DNA from: Fuerstiella sp.
GTDB lineage: Bacteria > Planctomycetota > Planctomycetia > Planctomycetales > Planctomycetaceae
Assembly (NCBI GenBank): GCA_022843805.1
Contig: JALHMY010000034.1
Location: 1 to 64,000 of the forward strand
Length of the DNA stretch: 64,000 bases
Reading direction: 5' to 3'
The notes below the pieces were generated by a model that was not told where the DNA came from, searched no databases, and was given only the letters and a program-made list of their open reading frames with translations. Positions 18,854 through 27,500 of the stretch are shown piece by piece; positions within the stretch are counted from its first letter, which is position 1, and every line of letters starts with the position of its first letter. The position numbers and the translations under genes were made by a program.

Positions 18854-19192
18854 ATGGATGACCGTTCAAAGAAGCTCGCCATAGGCGCCGGGGCTGTCCT
18901 GCTTATTGTGCTTCTGATTGTTGTGCTGCAATGGTGGAAGAAACCCCCGGTCGTTGCATTCGACAATCTCAAATATATTCAGTTACTGCGGACAGCCGTT
19001 TCCTCCCGCAGCGACGACTATCTGAACCGAGTACAGGCGACCGTGCAAAAGCGTCGGGAAGCCAGCCAGATAACAGGTACCGAATTCCATCATTTCGAAA
19101 ACATCATCCGACTGGCACGCCAGGGCTCCTGGGACCAGGCCGACCGGATGGCCTTCGATTTTGAAGCCGCACAGCTCAGCCGATCTCGCTAA
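18854..19192 (+). CDS. Small single-pass membrane protein
   Basis: A 112-residue protein with one transmembrane helix at about 10-27 (IGAGAVLLIVLLIVVLQWW) and a helical, polar C-terminal part of about 80 residues. It follows the DUF1559 gene by about 100 bases on the same strand and probably shares its transcript. I do not recognise a family. The in/out orientation predicted from the charges (Lys/Arg before the helix) places the soluble part outside. Confidence 0.6.
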   Translation: MDDRSKKLAIGAGAVLLIVLLIVVLQWWKKPPVVAFDNLKYIQLLRTAVSSRSDDYLNRVQATVQKRREASQITGTEFHHFENIIRLARQGSWDQADRMAFDFEAAQLSRSR

Positions 19193-19495
19193 ACGTGAAA
19201 ACGCTGCATGACCAAAGTAGCCGTCACTCTCCGAGTGACGCTTTGCGATTCCCCGTCACCCCCGGGGCAAATCAATATGGCAGTAGCCGTATTCGTCTAA
19301 AGTCAGTCGAATCGGTTCCTGACACCGTTATGATTACTTCAACGTCCTCCATGCGGGCTTCCAGATCGGTGTTGTCCGGGAAGCGTTTGAGTGTTGGGCG
19401 TTGAGCTTCCGGATGAAGTCAGGCTGCTTTCGTCGTACCGCTTCCGGCACGCGGTCCGGAGTGCTCAGAGCACAGGTCAGACCTGAAAGTACGAA
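19193..19495. other. Intergenic region with a short hairpin
   Basis: No credible gene is present. A hairpin CGTCACT-ctccg-AGTGACG at 19222-19240 lies 30 bases after the small membrane protein gene and may serve as its terminator. The rest, up to the convergent sialidase-like gene, shows nothing I can assign. Confidence 0.5.
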
Positions 19496-20680
19496 TCAGT
19501 GTTTCTTCCAGGAAACTTTGACCACCCAGATGCTGTTGGTGTCCTTTGATCCTTCGGGTATCGCGTTCCAGCTGTGCGGGATGCGGTCGTACATCACGAT
19601 CACAGAGTGACTATCCAGCGGTTCAACCTCGGTATACGAGGTGGTTTGGCCGGAGGCAATCGTCTCGGCGGGATGTTGTGTATTATGATGGGTCTGCAGA
19701 TCCACCTGCAGCCAATCCTGGCCTGTGCCATCACTGTTGATCCAGGCAAAAATGCCTGGACGCCCGCCGGTGAGCACGAGACCGCCGTCTGCCATAACAG
19801 CCACGCTCGGCTGCACGGAGTGGGCGTCCTTCATCGCTGCCGGTACCGTCCATGTTCTGCCGTCATCGTCGCTGAAAGATTGTCCGTAGGGCACGTTGGA
19901 CGCGAGTCGAAAGATATTCATTAGTCGGCTATCCTTCAGACGGACGGTGACTGATTCGCACGGGCCTTCGCTGCCAGTGAGCTTGCAGTCCGCCCCGGCG
20001 ATCAGGGAACGGAATTTCCAGACTATCCCATCCGTGGACTCGACCAGCACGAGGCTGTATCGCGGATCGTCTTTGAAATAACCGTACATTGTGGCGAGGT
20101 ATTCGCCGGTTTTTGCAGAAACGCATTGGCCGTTAAAACCGAATCCTGACAACCCGAGTTTTTCGTTGAAGCTTCGATCGGGCCTTGGAAAACCTGAAAC
20201 GGACAGGGCTTTGTCGGAAAGCGTTACTTGTCTCGCACCACGTTTTCCTGAGACGATCTGGTACGAGCCTCGCATTTTGCCATTGTCCGGATAGAGATTG
20301 AACGGCAGCAGGAGAGCATCACCATTCATCTGATGCAGCATTGTCTCCGCATACAAGTCTCCTTTTGAGTCGATCGAGCCGGGGGTGCTCCATGTTAGCC
20401 CGCCGTCGTCAGACCAGCTCACTGACGACGTCCGGTCGGGGACGACTTCATCGCGGTTGGTGGAGAAGTTCGCGAACAGTTCACCCCCGGAAAGCCGGGT
20501 CATCGTCGGGAACCAGAGATAGCCTGAGCTCCGTGCAACGAGTCGAGGTTTCGAAAGAGTGATCTCCAAAACGCCGTGCCTGATCGTGTCGGATGTTTCC
20601 CAATGTGGAGGATCAGCCGACATAACGACGGAGTATGTCGTCAACATGACCAGCGCAATGAGGGCAACTGTCTGTCTCAT
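19496..20680 (-). CDS. Exported sialidase-like (BNR/Asp-box) protein
   Basis: A 394-residue secreted protein with a signal peptide at about 1-22 (MRQTVALIALVMLTTYSVVM). It has the six-bladed propeller features of the exo-alpha-sialidase superfamily: Asp-box motifs WSDDGGLTW and SDDDGRTW, and an Arg-rich N-terminal strand (SKPRLVARSSGYLWFP). It may hydrolyse or bind glycans; substrate is unknown because the full sialidase active site (Arg triad, Tyr/Glu pair) cannot be confirmed by eye. The start at 20680 is preferred because GAGGG precedes it; 20716 is an alternative adding 12 residues. A decayed DUF1501 gene lies just upstream. Confidence 0.75.
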   Translation of the reverse strand: MRQTVALIALVMLTTYSVVMSADPPHWETSDTIRHGVLEITLSKPRLVARSSGYLWFPTMTRLSGGELFANFSTNRDEVVPDRTSSVSWSDDGGLTWSTPGSIDSKGDLYAETMLHQMNGDALLLPFNLYPDNGKMRGSYQIVSGKRGARQVTLSDKALSVSGFPRPDRSFNEKLGLSGFGFNGQCVSAKTGEYLATMYGYFKDDPRYSLVLVESTDGIVWKFRSLIAGADCKLTGSEGPCESVTVRLKDSRLMNIFRLASNVPYGQSFSDDDGRTWTVPAAMKDAHSVQPSVAVMADGGLVLTGGRPGIFAWINSDGTGQDWLQVDLQTHHNTQHPAETIASGQTTSYTEVEPLDSHSVIVMYDRIPHSWNAIPEGSKDTNSIWVVKVSWKKH

Positions 20681-20739
20681 GCTGTTCCCTCGTCCGATTG
20701 TCCATGCTTTTATCATGCCCGTAAAATCCCCTGCGACCT

Positions 20740-20905
20740 TTGCTCCGGTGACGTCCGGGTCCGTCAGTCACTCTGGTCAGCCGCTGTGAGTAAAAGTGCG
20801 CTTCGTATGCTCGATGCCCACTCGATGCTTAATTGGTCCAAAATCGTGGCGTGCAGGTCGGGGACGCTGACGTATTATAACCAGCCCGGTCGCGGAGCAC
20901 GATAT
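20740..20905 (-). pseudogene. Relic of a DUF1501 protein C-terminus
   Basis: Read on the minus strand, one frame gives VSVPDLHATILDQL, the hallmark near the end of DUF1501 (sulfatase-like) proteins. A neighbouring frame then gives GIEHTKRTFTHSG followed by LTDPDVTG, which matches the usual closing part of the same family. A frameshift and internal stops separate the pieces, and the rest of the gene is missing. The relic lies directly upstream of the sialidase-like gene on the same strand. DUF1501 genes usually pair with DUF1553 genes; no partner remains here. Confidence 0.55.
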
Positions 20906-21189
20906 TTGTCATGAATTTTGATCCAGTTCTCTTTCACCTGATGCTTTACACTCGCACCCGATTTGCGTTTCTTTTTACAGTCGGTCAGAACCTCACTGAG
21001 AAAATTCCCGGTCAGCTTCCGGTCCGGAAAAATTTAAGATGTCGCACGCCGAGAAATTTACCACGGCATGATTCAGGAGCCGTGAATAAAGATCCTTCAA
21101 CTTCGAGTGCATTGTGGGTGGCAAACCTGTAGAGTCTCTCACCGCGATTTTGAGCGGAGACGGCGAAAAGTTTTCAGACGGGAACGACA

Positions 21190-22149
21190 ATGGCCAGCGG
21201 ATTTTTGATGCTATTGGACGATATTGCCACCATTCTGGACGACGTGTCGGTCATGACAAAGGTCGCCGCAAAGAAGACCGCCGGGATTCTCGGCGACGAC
21301 CTGGCCTTAAACGCCGAACAGGTCACTGGCATTCAGGCAAATCGTGAACTGCCCGTTGTCTGGGCTGTGGCCACGGGATCCCTTGTTAATAAAGTGATTC
21401 TGGTCCCGTCCGCTCTTTTGCTCAGTTCACTAGTGCCGTGGCTGATTGAACCACTGATGATTGTTGGAGGCGCGTTTCTGTGTTTTGAAGGCTGCGAGAA
21501 ACTGGCTCATAAGTTTCTGCATCCCAAAGCACAACAGGAACATACAGAGCAACATAAAGCAAATGTCGCCGATGCGCAGGTTGATCTTGTGGCAGCCGAG
21601 AAGTCGAAAGTCAAAGGTGCGATTCGCACTGACTTTATCCTGTCGGCCGAAATCATCGTGATTACTCTGGGAACCGTGGCAACGGCAGCCTTTATTACTC
21701 AACTTGGCGTGTTGGTTGCGATCAGCCTTTTGATGACTGTGGGTGTTTACGGGCTGGTGGCTGGTATTGTCAAGATGGATGACGTTGGACTGCATCTGAT
21801 GAAGTCACCAGCCAAAGCTGAAGACGTACAGCCGACAAAACTGCGATTTCGATTTGGCCGAATGATTGTCGGGGGAACTCCTTACCTGATGAGGTTCTTG
21901 TCCATTGCTGGAACCGCCGCCATGTTTCTGGTCGGCGGCGGAATTCTGGCTCATGGAATTCCGCCCGCCCACCATTTGATCGAAGGCATTCAACAGCGTC
22001 TGCAGCAAATGGGAGGCGTCGGTGGTGTGGTGTCGGTGATCGCAGGAATGGTTGGCCACGCTGTGCTGGGGATCATGATCGGCATCTGTGTGCTTGCCGC
22101 GGTTGAACTGGTGAAGCGATTTCGAGGAACCGCTCCGCAGACGAGTTGA
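21190..22149 (+). CDS. DUF808 (YedI-like) inner membrane protein
   Basis: A 319-residue membrane protein matching the DUF808/YedI family from its first residues (ASGFLMLLDDIATILDDVSVMTKVAAKKTAGILGDD in two blocks). Several hydrophobic helices follow, around 60-85, 150-200 and 235-305, with charged loops (EKLAHKF, HPKAQQEHTEQH) between them. The function is not established in the literature I know; the length is typical. It stands alone and ends 33 bases before the HlyD relic on the opposite strand. Confidence 0.85.
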   Translation: MASGFLMLLDDIATILDDVSVMTKVAAKKTAGILGDDLALNAEQVTGIQANRELPVVWAVATGSLVNKVILVPSALLLSSLVPWLIEPLMIVGGAFLCFEGCEKLAHKFLHPKAQQEHTEQHKANVADAQVDLVAAEKSKVKGAIRTDFILSAEIIVITLGTVATAAFITQLGVLVAISLLMTVGVYGLVAGIVKMDDVGLHLMKSPAKAEDVQPTKLRFRFGRMIVGGTPYLMRFLSIAGTAAMFLVGGGILAHGIPPAHHLIEGIQQRLQQMGGVGGVVSVIAGMVGHAVLGIMIGICVLAAVELVKRFRGTAPQTS

Positions 22150-22181
22150 AGCCTCAGTCTGGCAGGAGAATGCAAATTGGA

Positions 22182-23000
22182 TCACCCTTTTTGGATTAGT
22201 TGTCCATGACGAAGGCCAGTGATCTGAATCACACGACCATTAAATGGAGCAGTGATCCGTTGCTGTTCCTGCCGGTTGGCGAGCTTGTTTTCGAGGTCCG
22301 TTAGTTCCTGTTGAGATTTTGCCAGATCGGATTGTGCTCTTTCCAGTTCGCCGTTGGCCATTTTTGTCTCGCCCACAGCTTTTGCCAACATACCCTTATA
22401 ATGTTCGACATCCGTTTGAGCCTGCAGTCGTTTCGCGTCACCCTCGTTTTGCTTCTCAATAACATCATTAACATCATTCTCAGCGGATTGAATGACGGCC
22501 TCCGCCTCTGACAACTTTACTTGTGCTTCAATCAGCTGTCGTTCGGCCTCAATGAGTCTCTCGCGTGAAGCGTTGCCACTTGCATGGTTTGCTTTGACCA
22601 GGTTAAATGCCCCCGTCTCCGGCGCGAGCAGTGCCTCGTGCGCTATTAATCCTCGTTGCTGGGACTCCAGCCTGTGTTTGGCAGACGCCACACCTGCATC
22701 GCTGGATAACACGATCTTACCAGACACTTGCTCATAAGCCTGCAACTGAGTCTGATACGCCGCTACAACATTTCCACTCGCCTCAACATTTCGCTGCATC
22801 ACTTCGATCTGGCTCTTTGAAGCTTCGACCTGCAACCTGGCAGCAGCAAGCTGGGCTTCCAGACGAAGGTTCGATTTGCCTGCGGCGTAGTCAATTCCAC
22901 CGATGCTGGCGAATACCCCGTGTTTGCAGAAAGTGGTACGACACCATGCAGACCTCGTCTGCACGCTCAGTCTAATCCGAGTGGCGAGCGTTTCTGACAC
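22182..23000 (-). pseudogene. Broken HlyD/membrane-fusion protein fragment
   Basis: A frame of 272 residues contains the long coiled-coil hairpin of a membrane-fusion (HlyD/EmrA-type) adaptor and the start of the second lipoyl half, ITAPFNGRVIQITGLRHGQ. It stops abruptly after LIQKG. Shifting one frame at that point continues the expected family sequence as DPICILLPD, then meets a stop. The N-terminal lipoyl half that should precede DYAAGKSNLRLEAQ is also missing. I therefore read it as a frameshifted and truncated gene. No pump permease is next to it. A sequencing error could explain the frameshift but not the lost N-terminus. Confidence 0.6.
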
Positions 23001-23142
23001 GACGTTGGAAAAAAACGGGTGGCCTGCAGGTTTGTCGATGGCAGGGGATCAAAGAACAAGCCATCGCCAGGTCAAACGTGCGGGCGGAAAACATGGAACA
23101 GGAATTTCGAATATTTTCAAATTCTACCCGAAACAGCTCTTT

Positions 23143-23161
23143 GATACTGAGTCTCAGTATC
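23143..23161 (+). promoter_or_regulatory. 19-bp perfect palindrome, Fur-box-like
   Basis: GATACTGAGTCTCAGTATC is a perfect inverted repeat of nine-base arms around one central base. It has the length and outer bases of the classic Fur box (GATAATGATAATCATTATC, 14 of 19 positions the same). It lies 94 bases before the ATG of the DUF1559 gene at 23255 and could be a metal-regulator operator. Binding by Fur or a relative is not shown by the sequence. Confidence 0.45.
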
Positions 23162-23254
23162 GTAAATTCTTAACAGCCAGCCACTCCGACGATTTCGGGA
23201 CCAGCCAGCCACCCATGCTTCTGAATCCTTCTATCTTTTGACTCAGGTGATTTT

Positions 23255-24238
23255 ATGCTGGTTTCCCGCTCCCCCGTCCGTGTTGCTCGCGGCTTTACTC
23301 TGATTGAGCTGCTCGTTGTCATCGCCATTATCGCCATTCTGATTGCCCTTCTTATGCCTGCTGTGCAGTCGGCTCGGGAGTCGGCCAGAAGGACTCAGTG
23401 CCGTAACAACCTGAAGCAAATTGGGCTCGCACTGCACAATTATGAGTCCACGTTTGGTACCTTTCCGCCCGGGTTTATTTCGCGAGTGACCGGCCCATGG
23501 CCCGGCGGTGCGAACGATCCTGTTCCTGAGGCTGGCCCCGGCTGGAGCGTGTTCGCGATGATTCTGCCGCAACTGGAGCAGTCGCCCTTGCACCAGCGGA
23601 TTGACTTTAACCGCCCCATCGCTGAGCCCGTCAATCAGTTCGCTCGTTCAACGAATGTGCCAGCATACCGTTGTCCGAGTGACACGTGGGCGACTCCGGT
23701 GACGGTTTGGCCTGCGTCAATTGGTGTCAATGACCTTGCAGCGAACAGCTATGTTTGTTCGCTCGGCGGTGCTGATCCTTCCGGCACCGGGCCGACAGGC
23801 AGTTACCTGGCACGATACGAGGAACCCAACTTCAATGGAATGTTCCATCGCAATCATGCTGTCCGTATGCGAGACATCACGGATGGAACCTCGAACACGA
23901 TCGGGATGGGAGAAAGGTCCAGCATGTTCTCGCCCAACGGCTGGGCGGGCGTTATTCCCGGCGGACAAACGGTCTTCTCTCCGATGATTGCCAGCCAGCG
24001 TGGTCAGGCTGTTGGCGACACTGTCCGGCCTGCGATCACCATCACGACTGTTCATGTACGATCCGGGGGCCCGAACGCGCCAACAGGCAGTCCGGGTGGC
24101 TTCTGGGCACCTCATCTGGGAGGCGCTCATTTCCTGCTGATGGATGGTTCCACTCGCACCGTCAGCACCGACGTCGATCTCGGCATCTTCCGAGCTCTCG
24201 CGGGCCGCAATGACGGCGTTGTGATCAGCGAGTTTTAG
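23255..24238 (+). CDS. DUF1559 pilin-like secreted protein
   Basis: A 327-residue DUF1559 protein with prepilin-like N-terminus ([18 protein letters not shown]) and the family blocks [20 protein letters not shown] and LHNYE. The C-terminus includes GGAHFLLMDGSTRTVS, the conserved DG end. An AGGTGA ribosome-binding site lies close before the ATG. A Fur-box-like palindrome sits in its upstream region. No other gene shares its transcript; the frame on the opposite strand just after it belongs to a decayed fragment. Function of the family is not established. Confidence 0.9.
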   Translation: MLVSRSPVRVARGFTLIELLVVIAIIAILIALLMPAVQSARESARRTQCRNNLKQIGLALHNYESTFGTFPPGFISRVTGPWPGGANDPVPEAGPGWSVFAMILPQLEQSPLHQRIDFNRPIAEPVNQFARSTNVPAYRCPSDTWATPVTVWPASIGVNDLAANSYVCSLGGADPSGTGPTGSYLARYEEPNFNGMFHRNHAVRMRDITDGTSNTIGMGERSSMFSPNGWAGVIPGGQTVFSPMIASQRGQAVGDTVRPAITITTVHVRSGGPNAPTGSPGGFWAPHLGGAHFLLMDGSTRTVSTDVDLGIFRALAGRNDGVVISEF

Positions 24239-24477
24239 GAACCGCTGCAGTCGATATAAAGGATGTCGACATTGTCACAATGAAACTTTGGACAGGACCG
24301 TCGATCCACAAGTTCGATCCGCAGATTCAGGATTCGCTGTTGGAACGGCACCAGAAAACTCTTTGTCAGTGCAGCGATGTCCCAGGTGTTCAAATTGTGG
24401 AAGCCGCGTCGCTCCTGAGCTCCGGGGAGTGCTGCATGGAACAGACGCACTTCGTCTTCGCGACCATACTTGTCCGT
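24235..24477 (-). pseudogene. Possible gene remnant, C-terminal end only
   Basis: An open stretch of about 80 codons, bounded upstream by an in-frame TAG at 24478-24480, reads like a real protein end: EDEVRLFHAALPG, then SFLVPFQQRILNLRIELVDR and PKFHCDNVDIL. The last part resembles the closing strand of a carbohydrate-binding beta-sandwich, but I cannot name a family. There is no good start or ribosome-binding site. It may be the remains of a larger gene whose 5' part was lost. Confidence 0.3.
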
Positions 24478-24538
24478 CTAACGAGTAAGGGATGTTGTTT
24501 CAAAATTATCCGTCGATTTCAATTGGGTTTAGACGGGC

Positions 24539-27500
24539 CTACTGAATCAGTGCCAGAAGTTCTTCGGCGGACAGTCGTCCGGTGGAATCCGTGCCTTCCA
24601 GCAGGCTGTCAGCGAGGTCCCGCTTGGTGCTGTGAAGGGCAAGAATTCGGTCTTCGATCGTGCCCCGGGTAATGAAGCGATAAATCGTCACGGGACGCAG
24701 CTGCCCCATTCGATGAGCACGATCAGCCGCCTGATCTTCGACGGCAGGATTCCACCACGGATCCATATGTAGTACGTAATCGGCGGCCGTCAGATTCAAT
24801 CCTGTTCCGCCTGCCTTCAGGCTGATCAGAAACACATCGCCTTCGCCATTTTGAAATGCCTCCACGCTGCGCTGACGTTCTTTTGTTGGAGTGGAACCAT
24901 CCAGATACTGGTATTTGACCTTTTTACGATCCAGTTCGGCTCGCAGAATCGACAGGTGATCAACGAACTGACTAAAGACCAGAGCCTTATGGCGGTTCTC
25001 CAGAAGTTCGTCGATGGTTTCCGAGAAGGCCGTTAGCTTTGCCCCAGGCAGGCCACAATCCGGAAGCAACAGGCTGGGGTGACAGCAGGCTCGACGCAAC
25101 CGCATGATCTCCGCCAGGATTCTGACATGTTGTCCACGAGCATCGCCCGACTTTTTGGTGAGTTCCTTCACGGCTCGCTGCCGAGCGGCCTCATAGAGCA
25201 GCGCTTCATCATCCGGCAATGTGACTGGTACCGTGACTTCCGTACGCGGCGGCAGTTCGCTGAGCACCTGCGTTTTGGTCCTGCGTAAAAGGAACGGCTG
25301 CACCAGCCGCTTAAGCTGCTGTCGGACGTCGCCGTTTTTATCGCGTTCAATCGGTATTGCAAATCGCTCGTGAAACTGTTCGAGGGAACCCAGCAGACCG
25401 GGATTGATGAACTGAAACAGGTTCCAGAGTTCACCCAGATGGTTTTCAATGGGTGTGCCGGTCAGAATCAGGCGGAAGTCCGCATTCAGTGACATCGCAG
25501 CCTGGGAACGTTTCGTCAGCGTATTCTTGATGGCCTGGGCTTCATCCAGAATTGCTGTGTGCCATGGAATTGACTGCAGTCGTTCTGCTTCGTTATTCAG
25601 CAGTCCATAACTGGTGATGACTACGTCGCGAGGTCCGAGCTCACTGAAGAATGCGTCACGGTCGCCTGCTCCAAAGATCCGGGGATTTAGTGTTGGAGCG
25701 AAGCGGTGCAGTTCGGCTTCCCAGTTGAAACACACCGATGTTGGTGCAATGACCAGAGCTGGTCCGGCGGTGGCGCGATGCAGAAGCAGTGCGATGGCCT
25801 GAAGAGTTTTTCCCAAACCCATGTCGTCCGCGAGGCATGCACCGGCGCCCCAGTGAGCCAGTCGGCAGAGCCAGTGGAATCCTTCAATCTGATAGTCTCG
25901 CAGTTCCGTGTTGAGCGTGGACGGAACTTCGGCCACGATATCGCCGGCATCACGAATTCGCTTCAGGCAGGCCTTCCAGTGTTTGTCAGACGTGACAGAA
26001 CACCAGTCGTCGATATCCATGAGCGCGGCAGCTCGGATCTGTGGAATCCGAAGATTGTCATTCCGGCGATCACCATAAGCTGCAATCTGCATCACCCGTT
26101 TGCGCAGCTCTTCCGTGAGTGCCAGGAACCGCCCATCGCTCAGGGGGACAAATCGACTGGGGCTGGCTGAGATGAGGTCCATCAGTTTCATCATGTCCAT
26201 CCGGATCAGGTCATCAACGACCAGTTCTCCGGACGCAGCAAACCAGTCTTTGTCGCGTTCGATGCGAACTCGCAGCTGAGAAGCGTCTGCTGCCCCGGCT
26301 GCACGCAGCGACTCGCCCTGTGGCCATGTGATGAGCAGACTGCCCTTTTCCCGCAGCGGTTCGATCTCCAGCAGCAGGTCGAGCGCATCGTCGGCGGAAG
26401 GGAACTCGGCCGCGAATAACTTTCCATCCACCTCGCGGCTCAGCGACGGGCAGGTCGCGATGATCTCACGAGCCAGTTTAACTTCTTTTTTCAGATCGCG
26501 TTTGGTGGTAACGGATTCTCCCAGTACTTCTTCAAAGACATTCTCACCGCCCTGCCCCGGTGTGAAGAACGGTCCATGCTCTCCAAATGGTCGCACGAAT
26601 AATTCGGCCCGCACGCCCGCCTGAAAAGGAATCAGGTGCAGATGGGGCGTCAACACCGCCGGAACAGTTTTGACTGTACTGTCGGATTCACCATTCCTGA
26701 ATGTTACATCGGACTGGACAGACAACAGCGTGGAAAGTGACTTTGCCGTCGCCAGAACGTCAGCCTCACCGCTCTTTGGTACTTCAAGAACACCATCCAG
26801 AATGCTGGCGAGCGCCAGCTGTTCGCGAGTGAATGTGACGATGACCAGGCGATGAGCTCCATCTTTTCTCAGGACGACGCTGTCATCCTGATTTTCCGGC
26901 TGAGGGTCCAGCTGAAGCTTCAGCCCCGAACCTGTTTTCTGGATGAGCAGCTGAGGTCGCCGAGACGCAATTTCAAGCGTCTGGGTGCGATTTCCAGGTG
27001 TAAAGAGAAGCGGATGTCCGATGAGAACGGGCAGTGCTGCGTCGGAAGCCAGGTCGTAAACGGTTTCGGTATAGCGATAGTATCCCGTGGACGTTTCGGA
27101 CGCCGTAATGCATTTGCAGACAGCGCGATCCTGATCAGTCAGGAAGGCGAATTCCTTTTTCGTATGATTCTGGAACAGTCGCTGCAGCGCGACCGGTCGT
27201 CCTTTGGTCCATGTTCCCCCGGAAAATTTCTGAATAAAGGGATTAATCACGACGCCGAAATGATTCTTGTGCTGATGAATCTGCAATTCCCAGATCATGC
27301 GTTCGTCATAGCCGAGTTCGGCAGGTTTTCCTGCTGAAGTGACAGGTTTTCCATCGGCCATCTGTCGCAGGTTGTCCAGCTTGCGTTTCCAGAGTGCGGT
27401 CTGCTGGATCATTGTCAGCATTGGAAATGTGTTCAGCGATGCGTGACGTCGGCCTGTGCCTGCTTCATTCGCCTCTCCTTTTGTGCAGACCAGTGCAGCG

